From an uncultured Pseudorhodobacter sp. (lineage in GTDB: Bacteria; Pseudomonadota; Alphaproteobacteria; Rhodobacterales; Rhodobacteraceae), in contig CAMFIX010000261.1 in the NCBI GenBank assembly GCA_945952425.1, positions 1 to 5,021 on the forward strand: a stretch of DNA of 5,021 nucleotides, read 5' to 3'. Under the pieces are notes generated by a model. It saw only the letters and a list, made by a program, of their open reading frames with translations. It was not told where the DNA came from and did no database searches. Both the position numbers and the translations under genes were made by a program. Of the stretch, positions 1 to 5,016 are shown in pieces; positions within the stretch are counted from its first letter, which is position 1; the number at the start of each line of letters is the position of its first letter.

Positions 1-26
1 GGCTCGGAGATGTGTATAAGAGACAG
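1..26 (+). other. Nextera/Tn5 sequencing adapter remnant
   Basis: Bases 8-26 are the 19-bp Tn5 mosaic end used in Nextera tagmentation (AGATGTGTATAAGAGACAG), and bases 1-7 (GGCTCGG) are the adjoining part of the read-2 adapter. The match is exact and its composition is unlike the GC-rich DNA that follows. It is untrimmed library adapter, not a transposon of the organism: there is no transposase gene and no second end. Genomic sequence should be read from about base 27. Confidence 0.97.
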
Positions 27-54
27 CCCCGGGACCGCGACCGGCGCCCTTTGC

Positions 55-59
55 GGAGG
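55..59 (+). promoter_or_regulatory. Ribosome binding site of bmt
   Basis: GGAGG lies 8 bases before the ATG at 68 but only 2 bases before the in-frame GTG at 62. Normal spacing therefore selects ATG 68 as the start. No promoter can be judged because only about 30 genomic bases precede this site. Confidence 0.85.
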
Positions 60-67
60 ATGTGCCC

Positions 68-1066
68 ATGGACCTTCTGTCGAAACTCTTGTCGGAACGC
101 GACTGGCTGATGGCCGATGGCGCCACGGGGACCAACCTCTTCAACATGGGGCTGGAAAGCGGCGAGCCGCCGGAGTTCTGGAACACCGCCAAGCCCGACA
201 ACATCCGCAAACTTTATGGGGCTGCGGTGGCGGCGGGGTCGGACATCTTCCTGACCAACACCTTCGGCGGCAATGCGGCGCGGCTGAAGCTGCACCAGGC
301 GCAAGGGCGCGTGCGCGAGCTGAACCGCGTCGGCGCAGCCCTTGGCCGCGAGATCGCCGACAAGGCGGGCCGTCCGGTGGTCGTGGCGGGCTCGGTCGGA
401 CCGACGGGCGAGATCTTCGAGCCGATGGGCACGATGACCCATGCGCTGGCGGTGGAAATCTTCGCCGAGCAGATGGAAGGCCTGAAAGAGGGCGGCGCCG
501 ATGTCGCCTGGGTCGAGACCATGTCGGCCTTCGAGGAATATGCCGCCGCCGCCGAAGCCGCGGGCCGGGTCGGCCTGCCCTGGGCCGGGACGATGAGCTT
601 TGACACCGCCGGGCGGACGATGATGGGGATCACCTCGGCCGACCTCGCCCGCCGGGTCGAGGGTATGGCGGTGCCCCCCATCGCCTTCGGGGCGAATTGC
701 GGCGTGGGCGCCTCGGACCTGATGCGGACGGTGCTGGGCTTTGCCGCGGCGGGCTCGACCCGGCCCTTGATCGCGAAGGGCAATGCGGGCATCCCCAAAT
801 ACCACGAGGGCCATATCCATTACGACGGCACGCCCGAGCTGATGGCGGAATATGCCGTCCTGGCGCGGGATGCGGGCGTGCGGATCATCGGCGGCTGCTG
901 CGGCACCATGCCCGAGCACCTGGCCGCGATGCATGCGGCGCTGGAGAGCCGGCCGAAGGGCACGCTGCCGACGGCGGAGGTCATCCAGGCCAAGCTCGGC
1001 GCGTTTTCCTCGGCCAGCGACGGGACGGATGGCGCGGGTCCGGAGCGCAAGCGTCGGCGGGGGTGA
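68..1066 (+). CDS. bmt: Homocysteine S-methyltransferase (Bmt, annotated as betaine-homocysteine methyltransferase type)
   Basis: A 332-residue cytoplasmic enzyme of the homocysteine S-methyltransferase (Pfam S-methyl_trans) family, which passes a methyl group to the thiol of homocysteine to give methionine. Visible marks are the N-terminal DGATGTN motif (17-23), the LTNTFGGN barrel motif (62-69), AGSVGPTGE (107-115), and the three zinc ligands: Cys211 in GANCG and Cys277/Cys278 in GGCCG. All expected catalytic residues are present and the length is normal for a stand-alone protein. The last 20 or so residues form a Ser/Asp/Gly-rich linker ending in a basic KRRRG tail. Family members use betaine, S-methylmethionine or a methyl-corrinoid protein as donor. 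The corrinoid gene 2 kb downstream and the resemblance to the N-terminal module of MetH favour the corrinoid as partner in a split methionine synthase; this is inference, and a betaine donor is not excluded. The ATG is chosen by the GGAGG at 55-59. The upstream context is lost at the adapter. Confidence 0.93.
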   Translation: MDLLSKLLSERDWLMADGATGTNLFNMGLESGEPPEFWNTAKPDNIRKLYGAAVAAGSDIFLTNTFGGNAARLKLHQAQGRVRELNRVGAALGREIADKAGRPVVVAGSVGPTGEIFEPMGTMTHALAVEIFAEQMEGLKEGGADVAWVETMSAFEEYAAAAEAAGRVGLPWAGTMSFDTAGRTMMGITSADLARRVEGMAVPPIAFGANCGVGASDLMRTVLGFAAAGSTRPLIAKGNAGIPKYHEGHIHYDGTPELMAEYAVLARDAGVRIIGGCCGTMPEHLAAMHAALESRPKGTLPTAEVIQAKLGAFSSASDGTDGAGPERKRRRG

Positions 1067-1081
1067 GATCGCGGAACGGGC

Positions 1082-1104
1082 GGCCTCGGGCAAAGCCCTC
1101 GGCC
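1082..1104 (+). terminator. Hairpin after bmt, possible weak terminator
   Basis: GGGC (1088-1091) pairs with GCCC (1095-1098) around an AAA loop. After a 2x2 mismatch the stem continues as GGCC (1082-1085) with GGCC (1101-1104). It starts 16 bases after the bmt stop codon. There is no T-run behind it, so it is not a classic intrinsic terminator, and in DNA this GC-rich some pairing arises by chance. Confidence 0.3.
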
Positions 1105-1241
1105 CGCGCGGCGGCGGTGGCGCTGATCTCGGGCGGCAGAAACAGGACGGCGCCGGTTCCGGTGCCGCCTTGCATTTGGGGCGGACGGCGGGCCGCAAGG
1201 CATAGGTCGGCGTGACCCGAGTCCCAACCCTTGCCGCGAGA

Positions 1242-1259
1242 GTCGGGGTGGCCCCCGAC
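1242..1259 (-). terminator. Hairpin directly after the radical SAM stop codon
   Basis: GTCGGGG (1242-1248) and CCCCGAC (1253-1259) form a perfect 7-bp stem with a four-base loop, directly against the minus-strand stop codon (1262-1260). It is symmetric enough to act for both converging genes. On the minus strand it is followed by TCTC, not a T-run, so any intrinsic termination would be inefficient. A wider pair of 8-base arms, TAGGTCGG (1203-1210) and CCGACCTA (1255-1262), competes for part of the same bases. Confidence 0.4.
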
Positions 1260-2351
1260 CTACAGATCGAACCCCAGCTGCGCGCCCTGCCCCGTTGGCG
1301 GGCGGAAGAGGTCGGTGCGCAGCGGCGGAAGCGGGGGGTTCAGGCCCAGCCGTTCCACCGCGATGCGGAAGCGCTGGCGCATCAGCTCGGCCCAATGGCC
1401 CTGGCCGCGGAACCTTTGCCCGAAGGCCGCGTCATAGTCCTTGCCGCCGTTCAGCTCGCGCACGCGGCCCATGACCTTCTCGGCCCGGTCGGGATAATGC
1501 GCGGCCAGCCAGTCCTTGAAAAGCCCCGCGACCTCCATCGGCAGGCGCAGGTGTATCCAGCTGGCCGCCACCGCGCCCGCCTCTTGCCCCGCGGCCAGGA
1601 TCGGCTCCAGCTCGTGATCCGACAGGCCCGGGATCAGCGGCGAGACCATGACGCGCACCGAGATCCCCGCCTCGGCCAGCCGCCGGATGGTCTGCAACCT
1701 GCGGGCCGGACGCGGCACCCGCGGCTCCATCTTGCGCGCGAGCCGGTCGTCCAGCGTCGTCACGCTGACACCCACCCGCACCAGCCCCGCCGCAGCCATC
1801 GGCGCCAGAAGGTCGAGATCGCGCTCGACGAGACTGCCCTTGGTGGTGATGGCGACGGGATGACGATGGGCCCAAAGCACCTCCAGCACCTCGCGCATCA
1901 CGCGGTACTCGGTCTCGATCGGCTGGTAAGGGTCGGTGTTGGTGCCAAGTGCGATCACCGCGGGCCGGTAGCTTTTCGCCCGCAGCTCGCGGTCCAGGAC
2001 CGCGCCGATCCCGGGGCGGGCGATCAGCCGGGTTTCGAAATCGAGCCCCGGCGAGAGGTTCAGATAGGCATGGGTCGGACGGGCGAAGCAATAGATGCAG
2101 CCATGCTCGCAGCCGCGGTAGGGGTTGATCGAGCGGTCGAAGGGCAGATCGGGCGAGGTGTTGTAGGTGATGGCCGAGCGGGGGCTTTCCAGCCGGACCT
2201 CGGTGCGCACCACATGGTCTTCATGCGGAATGTCCCAGCCGTCGTCATGGGCGACGCGCAGACTGCCCTCATAGCGGCCGGCGGCATTGCTGGCGGCGCC
2301 CCGGGCCAGCAGGCGCTGGCCGGGCAGGATGGTGCTGTCTTTGGGTTCCAT
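1260..2351 (-). CDS. PA0069-family radical SAM protein (SplB-like, COG1533)
   Basis: A 363-residue cytoplasmic radical SAM protein. The 4Fe-4S cluster motif CxxxCxxC is seen as CEHGCIYC (Cys81, Cys85, Cys88), preceded by the NPYRG segment typical of the PA0069 group and followed by FARPTH. Later landmarks are GTNTDPYQPIE (about 136-146), the ITTKG strand, and VSVTTLDD. The fold is expected to be a radical SAM barrel that cleaves S-adenosylmethionine to a 5'-deoxyadenosyl radical. The family is often labelled 'DNA repair photolyase' from distant similarity to spore photoproduct lyase, but its substrate is not known to me. I chose the ATG at 2351 over the one at 2369. The upstream promoter puts the -10 element between the two, leaving the second ATG at the expected transcription start, and neither ATG has a clear Shine-Dalgarno. 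The upstream LexA box suggests induction by DNA damage. It is oriented against the methionine genes on both sides, so it is probably functionally separate from them. Confidence 0.9.
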   Translation of the reverse strand: MEPKDSTILPGQRLLARGAASNAAGRYEGSLRVAHDDGWDIPHEDHVVRTEVRLESPRSAITYNTSPDLPFDRSINPYRGCEHGCIYCFARPTHAYLNLSPGLDFETRLIARPGIGAVLDRELRAKSYRPAVIALGTNTDPYQPIETEYRVMREVLEVLWAHRHPVAITTKGSLVERDLDLLAPMAAAGLVRVGVSVTTLDDRLARKMEPRVPRPARRLQTIRRLAEAGISVRVMVSPLIPGLSDHELEPILAAGQEAGAVAASWIHLRLPMEVAGLFKDWLAAHYPDRAEKVMGRVRELNGGKDYDAAFGQRFRGQGHWAELMRQRFRIAVERLGLNPPLPPLRTDLFRPPTGQGAQLGFDL

Positions 2352-2357
2352 CGCCGC

Positions 2358-2386
2358 AGGATAGAACATTAAGGGAACATTCGCAA
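2358..2386 (-). promoter_or_regulatory. Sigma-70-type promoter of the radical SAM gene, leaderless start
   Basis: Read on the minus strand, TTGCGA (2386-2381) is followed after exactly 17 bases by TATCCT (2363-2358); each box matches four of six consensus positions. The A of the ATG at 2351 comes after six further bases, the usual distance from a -10 box to +1, so the mRNA probably starts at its own start codon. The -35 box begins four bases past the stop of the upstream gene, so the radical SAM gene need not depend on read-through. Confidence 0.65.
2364..2378 (-). promoter_or_regulatory. Alphaproteobacterial LexA (SOS) box
   Basis: The minus strand reads GTTC-CCTTAAT-GTTC, an exact match to the GTTC-N7-GTTC direct repeat known as the LexA operator in alphaproteobacteria, including Rhodobacter. 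It lies wholly inside the 17-bp spacer of the radical SAM promoter, where a bound repressor would block RNA polymerase. With eight fixed bases, a chance match somewhere in this window in either orientation is expected about 0.15 times, before asking that it fall inside a promoter. Confidence 0.75.
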
Positions 2387-2390
2387 CCGC

Positions 2391-2900
2391 TCAGGAGACA
2401 GATGCGCGGCATGGCTCCTCGCCCTCAGGCGGCACAACACGGATGTCATAGCGCAAGATATGCACACCGTCCCGGTAGACGTCGAACCGATAAATGCCGG
2501 TCAGAAGCGCCTCGCCGAACGCGGGTTTAAAGCCGATCCAGAAGCTGCCATCCCTCCCGGTCAGCGCAGTGTACCTGTCGGGGGGGCCGTATCCGGGAAC
2601 GCGTGTTTCGATCATCAGGGGCACGGTGTCCCACAGATTGTCGATCCAGGCGACAACACCAACCCCCACATCCACCGACGCCGGAACATCGCCCCCGGTG
2701 AAGAAGTCGTAACGGCCGACGACGTCTGTAACTCCGGCCCGGGTGTCGGGCGCCGCTTCCTGGCCCAAGGGCCGGCGCATGCAATAGCCGCCCGCATCGA
2801 GAAAGCGCATCGGCACGGCTTGATAGACGAGCCCTGCCATCGCCGGCCTCGCGCAGACAAGCAGCGTCAAACAGAAGAGCACGAAGCGCAGGCGGCCCAT
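2391..2900 (-). CDS. Small exported protein of unknown function, possibly DUF3859
   Basis: A 169-residue precursor with a clear Sec signal peptide: a basic start (MGRLR), a hydrophobic stretch at 6-16 and an ARPAMA cleavage site, so the mature protein would begin at Gly23 in the periplasm. The mature part is rich in beta-type segments and ends with a GIYRFDVYRDG...YDIRVV strand pair. That pattern, after an earlier VGRYDFF strand, reminds me of the DUF3859 domain, but I could not verify it. The mature part has two cysteines, Cys40 and Cys164, near the two ends, which could form a disulfide closing the domain. The ATG at 2900 gives a proper signal peptide. A TTG at 2936 would add 12 residues before it and has its purine-rich site only three bases upstream, so it is less likely. 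It lies upstream of the radical SAM gene on the same strand, 39 bases apart. No role can be assigned. Confidence 0.7.
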   Translation of the reverse strand: MGRLRFVLFCLTLLVCARPAMAGLVYQAVPMRFLDAGGYCMRRPLGQEAAPDTRAGVTDVVGRYDFFTGGDVPASVDVGVGVVAWIDNLWDTVPLMIETRVPGYGPPDRYTALTGRDGSFWIGFKPAFGEALLTGIYRFDVYRDGVHILRYDIRVVPPEGEEPCRASVS

Positions 2901-2907
2901 GGTCCGG

Positions 2908-2936
2908 AAGTTCCACGCGGGGAGGCCGTCTGTCAA
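2908..2936 (-). promoter_or_regulatory. Possible promoter of the exported protein gene
   Basis: The minus strand carries a perfect TTGACA -35 box (2936-2931). Seventeen bases on is GAACTT (2913-2908), a poor -10 with only two consensus matches. A start from it would fall next to the ATG at 2900. The -35 box is good but the -10 box is not, so this remains tentative. Confidence 0.3.
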
Positions 2937-3008
2937 CTTTCCCCTGCCAAATCACACCACAACCCCCTTGCTGTCGGCTTTCATCCGGGGCATGTCGGTA
3001 AGGGAACA

Positions 3009-3057
3009 GTGCGCACGCGGCTTCCGACGCATCACAGGTCAAACGCTTTCAGGAGCA
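3009..3057 (+). promoter_or_regulatory. SAM/SAH-riboswitch-like stem-loop and pseudoknot before the corrinoid gene
   Basis: GTGCG (3009-3013) can pair with CGCAT (3028-3032), leaving a 14-base loop that contains CGGCTTCC (3018-3025). GGAGCA (3052-3057), which includes the Shine-Dalgarno of the corrinoid gene, can pair back to that loop: GGA with TCC, then GC with GC if one T is bulged. CGGCTTCC and GGAGCA are, as I remember them, the conserved loop and 3' strand of the SAM/SAH riboswitch found in Rhodobacterales, mostly before metK. SAM binding there hides the ribosome binding site. Two features do not fit well: the stem is short, and the 19-base gap between stem and 3' strand is longer than I recall. 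Regulation by SAM would suit a methionine synthase component. Confidence 0.35.
3051..3055 (+). promoter_or_regulatory. Ribosome binding site of the corrinoid protein gene
   Basis: AGGAG sits 8 bases before the ATG at 3064. It decides this start over an upstream in-frame start at 2899, which would add 55 residues with no family resemblance. The site overlaps the 3' strand of the pseudoknot candidate. Confidence 0.85.
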
Positions 3058-3063
3058 TCTCCC

Positions 3064-3762
3064 ATGGCCGACGACGACGAAATCATCCTCTCCGAACTTT
3101 CCGACGACGAGCTTGTCCTGCAGATGCACGACGACCTTTACGACGGTCTCAAGGAAGAGATCGAAGAGGGCGTCCATATCCTGATCGACCGCGGCTGGGC
3201 CCCCTATGACGTCCTGACCAAGGCGCTGGTCGCCGGCATGACCATCGTCGGCGCCGACTTCCGCGACGGCATCCTGTTCGTGCCGGAAGTGCTGTTGGCC
3301 GCCAATGCGATGAAGGGCGGCATGGCCATCCTGAAGCCGCTTCTGGCCGAAACCGGCGCGCCGCGCATGGGCAAGATGGTGATCGGCACCGTCAAGGGCG
3401 ACATCCACGACATCGGCAAGAACCTTGTCGGCATGATGATGGAAGGCGCAGGCTTCGAGGTGAAGGATCTCGGCATCAACAACTCGGTCGAAAGCTATCT
3501 GGCGGCGCTGGAAAGCGAACAGCCCGACATCCTGGGCATGTCGGCGCTGCTGACCACGACGATGCCCTATATGAAGGTCGTGATCGACACGATGAAGGAA
3601 AAGGGCCTGCGCGACGACTATATCGTGCTGGTCGGCGGCGCGCCCCTGAACGAAGAGTTCGGCAAGGCGATCGGGGCGGATGCCTATTGCCGTGACGCCG
3701 CCGTGGCCGTGGAAACCGCCAAGGCCTTCGTCGCCCGCAAGCACAATCAGCCGAACGCCTGA
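3064..3762 (+). CDS. Corrinoid (B12-binding) protein, methyl carrier for a split methionine synthase
   Basis: A 232-residue cytoplasmic protein with the two-part build of MetH/MtbC-type corrinoid proteins. Residues about 15-98 form the helical cap domain (B12-binding_2), including the AGM...GADFRDGILFVPEVLLAANAM segment. Residues about 103-225 form the Rossmann-like B12 domain. The cobalt-ligand motif DxHxxG is intact as GDIHDIGKN (Asp113, His115, Gly118), with SALLT (160-164) and VGGAP (190-194) as the other two cobalamin-contact motifs. It carries a methyl group on cobalt between a methyl donor protein and an acceptor. NCBI-style annotation often calls such proteins dimethylamine corrinoid proteins. 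No methylamine methyltransferase is visible, and Bmt nearby supplies a homocysteine acceptor, so a methionine synthase role is more likely (inference). The N-terminal 35 residues are strongly acidic. The gene ends at a strong terminator, and its upstream region may hold a SAM-type riboswitch. Confidence 0.93.
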   Translation: MADDDEIILSELSDDELVLQMHDDLYDGLKEEIEEGVHILIDRGWAPYDVLTKALVAGMTIVGADFRDGILFVPEVLLAANAMKGGMAILKPLLAETGAPRMGKMVIGTVKGDIHDIGKNLVGMMMEGAGFEVKDLGINNSVESYLAALESEQPDILGMSALLTTTMPYMKVVIDTMKEKGLRDDYIVLVGGAPLNEEFGKAIGADAYCRDAAVAVETAKAFVARKHNQPNA

Positions 3763-3780
3763 TCGGCCTTTCATGGATGT

Positions 3781-3815
3781 GAAACCCCGGGCCCGCGCGC
3801 CCGGGGTTTCCTTTT
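3781..3815 (+). terminator. Strong intrinsic terminator after the corrinoid gene
   Basis: GAAACCCCGGGC (3781-3792) and GCCCGGGGTTTC (3799-3810) form a perfect 12-bp stem with a six-base loop, followed by CTTTT (3811-3815). It begins 18 bases after the corrinoid stop codon and 61 bases before the DUF1638 start. I see no promoter between it and the next gene, so DUF1638 probably depends on read-through at a lower level. The T-run is short, which would permit this. Confidence 0.85.
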
Positions 3816-3841
3816 GGCCCCGGCGGGCGCAAGGTAAAGCG

Positions 3842-4489
3842 ATGGACAGCACGGCGCTTGACGATCAGACCCTGACCGAAACCGGCCTGGCGCCGCAGGG
3901 CGCCGACCCCGACCGCGTGCTGGTCCTGGCCTGCGGGGCGCTGGCGCATGAGGTTCTGGCCGTGACGCGGGCCAATGGCTGGGATCACATCGACCTGCAA
4001 TGCCTGCCCGCCAAGCTGCATCTTTACCCCGACAAGATCACGGCCGAGGTCGAAAAGGCGGTCAGGGCGGCCCGCCACGACCGCGTGCTGGTTTTGTATG
4101 CCGATTGCGGCACCGGCGGGCAATTGCAGGAAAAGTGCAAGGAACTCGGGGTCGAGATGATCCCAGGCCCCCATTGCTATTCGTTTTTTGAAGGCAACGC
4201 GCGCTTCGCCAAGCTGGCGGAGGACGAGTTCACCGCCTTTTACCTGACCGATTTCCTGGTGCGGCAGTTCGATGCCTTCGTCTGGAAGCCCATGGGGCTC
4301 GACCGCCACCCCGAGCTGCGCGACATGTATTTCGGCCATTACACGAAACTGGTCTACCAGGCGCAGACCGAAGATCCGGGCCTGGATGCCAAGGCGCAAG
4401 ACTGCGCCCGGCGGCTCGGCCTGGCTTACGAGCGGCGCTTCACCGGCTATGGCGACCTGGTGCCCTTCCTGGCGCGTGCCGCGGAATGA
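3842..4489 (+). CDS. DUF1638 domain protein, candidate corrinoid/methyltransferase accessory factor
   Basis: A 215-residue protein without signal peptide or membrane segments, covered by DUF1638 from about residue 25 to 200. Recognisable family segments are LACGALAHE (29-37), CLPAKLHLYPDKI (54-66), LYADCGTGG (85-93) and PGPHCYSFFEG (108-118). Each holds one cysteine (Cys31, Cys54, Cys89, Cys112), with His60 and His111 close by, a set that could bind a metal or metal cofactor. The family has no proven activity that I know of, but it recurs beside corrinoid proteins and their methyltransferases, which suggests a role in corrinoid-dependent methyl transfer, reactivation or cofactor handling (inference). 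The ATG at 3842 has AAGG at 3831-3834, 7 bases upstream. Longer in-frame reading to 3680 would run through the terminator and the corrinoid gene. It follows the terminator at 3781-3815 and shares an ATGA overlap with the next gene. Confidence 0.85.
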   Translation: MDSTALDDQTLTETGLAPQGADPDRVLVLACGALAHEVLAVTRANGWDHIDLQCLPAKLHLYPDKITAEVEKAVRAARHDRVLVLYADCGTGGQLQEKCKELGVEMIPGPHCYSFFEGNARFAKLAEDEFTAFYLTDFLVRQFDAFVWKPMGLDRHPELRDMYFGHYTKLVYQAQTEDPGLDAKAQDCARRLGLAYERRFTGYGDLVPFLARAAE

Positions 4490-4863
4490 CGCCGGAAGAG
4501 CTGCCGAAACTCTTCGCCACGGCCTTCAATGCGGGGGATGCGGGGGGGCTGGCCTCGTGGCTGGTGGCGGATGCGGATGTGGTGACGCTGACCGGGGCCG
4601 TGGCCGAGGGCGCCGAAGAGGCGCGGGCGATCTTTGCGGCCGAGTTCGCTGGCCTCTTCCGCGGCGCGCGTCTGGTCACCGGCAAGACCCGCCTGCGCGC
4701 CCTGGGCCCCGGCGCCGCGATCCTGACGCAGCGCTACGTCATCGCGGGCGCCCGGGACGAGGCGGGCCAGGAGATGGCGCGCATCGGCTGCCAGCTGACC
4801 GCCATGCTGATCCAGACCCGCGACGGCTGGCGCGCGGTCAACTGGGCCCTGATCGCGGTCTGA
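4486..4863 (+). CDS. NTF2/SnoaL-like small protein (SgcJ/EcaC type)
   Basis: A 125-residue cytoplasmic protein with the NTF2-like cone fold pattern. An N-terminal helix (TPEELPKLFATAFNAGDA) leads to a WLVADADVVTLTG strand, a second helix (EEARAIFAAEFAGLF), and then three beta strands ending in LIQTRDGWRAVNWALI. The length is typical of SnoaL-like/DUF4440 or SgcJ/EcaC proteins, which range from small-molecule isomerases to non-catalytic binding proteins, so no reaction can be assigned. The start codon overlaps the DUF1638 stop as ATGA, implying translational coupling and a shared function. No Shine-Dalgarno of its own is evident beyond GCGGAA just upstream. It could be a ligand-binding partner of DUF1638, but nothing in the sequence proves this. 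Confidence 0.82.
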   Translation: MTPEELPKLFATAFNAGDAGGLASWLVADADVVTLTGAVAEGAEEARAIFAAEFAGLFRGARLVTGKTRLRALGPGAAILTQRYVIAGARDEAGQEMARIGCQLTAMLIQTRDGWRAVNWALIAV

Positions 4864-4880
4864 CGCCGCGGAGCCTCCGG

Positions 4881-4905
4881 CGGGGATATTTGGGGACCAG
4901 TGAAG
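4881..4905 (+). repeat. 25-bp inverted repeat, left copy
   Basis: This copy carries the core GGATATTTG, then GGACCA and TGAA. It matches the reverse complement of 4992-5016 at 21 of 25 positions. It begins 18 bases after the NTF2-like stop codon and directly follows a short hairpin, CGCCG (4864-4868) with CGGCG (4878-4882), so it may be part of a weak 3'-end processing or termination element. I recall similar GGATATTT-containing elements behind genes in Rhodobacteraceae, unverified. Confidence 0.65.
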
Positions 4906-4911
4906 TCGAGT

Positions 4912-4943
4912 GCCGAGGCCAAAGCGCGCTTCAGGGCCTCGGC
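4912..4943. repeat. GC-rich hairpin between the two repeats
   Basis: GCCGAGGCC (4912-4920) and GGCCTCGGC (4935-4943) form a perfect 9-bp stem with a 14-base loop. The loop contains the palindrome AAGCGCGCTT (4922-4931). No T-run follows on either strand. The whole segment from 4864 to the end has no supported gene. A minus-strand frame starting at 4997 begins inside the right repeat and runs into the NTF2-like gene, so I do not call it. Confidence 0.55.
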
Positions 4944-4991
4944 GGCTAGGTCGAGTCCCGCGAGGGTCTCAAGGCGCAACGATCCCCCCGT

Positions 4992-5016
4992 TTTCATTGG
5001 TCCTCAAATATCCACG
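4992..5016 (-). repeat. 25-bp inverted repeat, right copy
   Basis: This is the mirror copy of 4881-4905, 86 bases away. The differences are at copy positions 3, 13, 20 and 25. The sequence ends five bases later, which fits a contig broken at a multicopy repeat. A gene converging from the right may end just beyond the window. Confidence 0.65.

Larger units (their letters stand above)
1067..1259. other. Convergent intergenic gap between bmt and the radical SAM gene
   Basis: This stretch lies between two genes that point at each other. I see no convincing gene in it. A minus-strand reading frame (about 1175 down to 981) runs back into the 3' end of bmt and has no recognisable start signal or family. 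Two hairpins are present and listed separately. Confidence 0.6.

Noticed and set aside
8..26. Tn5 mosaic end as a native mobile element
   Set aside because: It is fused to Nextera adapter sequence at the very contig edge, with no transposase or second end.
214..798. Minus-strand 194-codon reading frame inside bmt
   Set aside because: Shadow frame; the plus strand carries all catalytic motifs of the homocysteine methyltransferase family there.
981..1175. Minus-strand 64-codon frame spanning the bmt 3' end and the intergenic gap
   Set aside because: Residue composition is fairly protein-like, but there is no Shine-Dalgarno, no family likeness, and half of it overlaps bmt.
1212..2372. Long plus-strand reading frame (386 codons) opposite the radical SAM gene
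   Set aside because: Low-complexity Arg/Gly/His/Pro/Ala-rich product with no family resemblance; it is the antisense shadow of a GC-rich gene with a clear CxxxCxxC motif.
2968..2996. Promoter for the corrinoid gene, TTGCTG-N17-CATGTC
   Set aside because: The -35 is fair but the -10 matches only two consensus positions. The position would suit a transcript starting just before the stem-loop at 3009, but the sequence alone does not support it.
3009..3016. Perfect palindrome GTGCGCAC as an operator
   Set aside because: Eight bases with no second copy; its bases are better explained as part of the stem-loop candidate, and such palindromes are common in GC-rich DNA.
3049..4399. Two long minus-strand reading frames (267 and 307 codons) opposite the corrinoid and DUF1638 genes
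   Set aside because: Their products are His/Arg/Asp-rich without recognisable domains, and the opposite strand encodes intact known families across the same bases.
4734..4997. Minus-strand 87-codon frame beginning in the right terminal repeat
   Set aside because: It starts inside a repeat copy with purines only three bases before the ATG, and runs across the other repeat copy into the NTF2-like gene.
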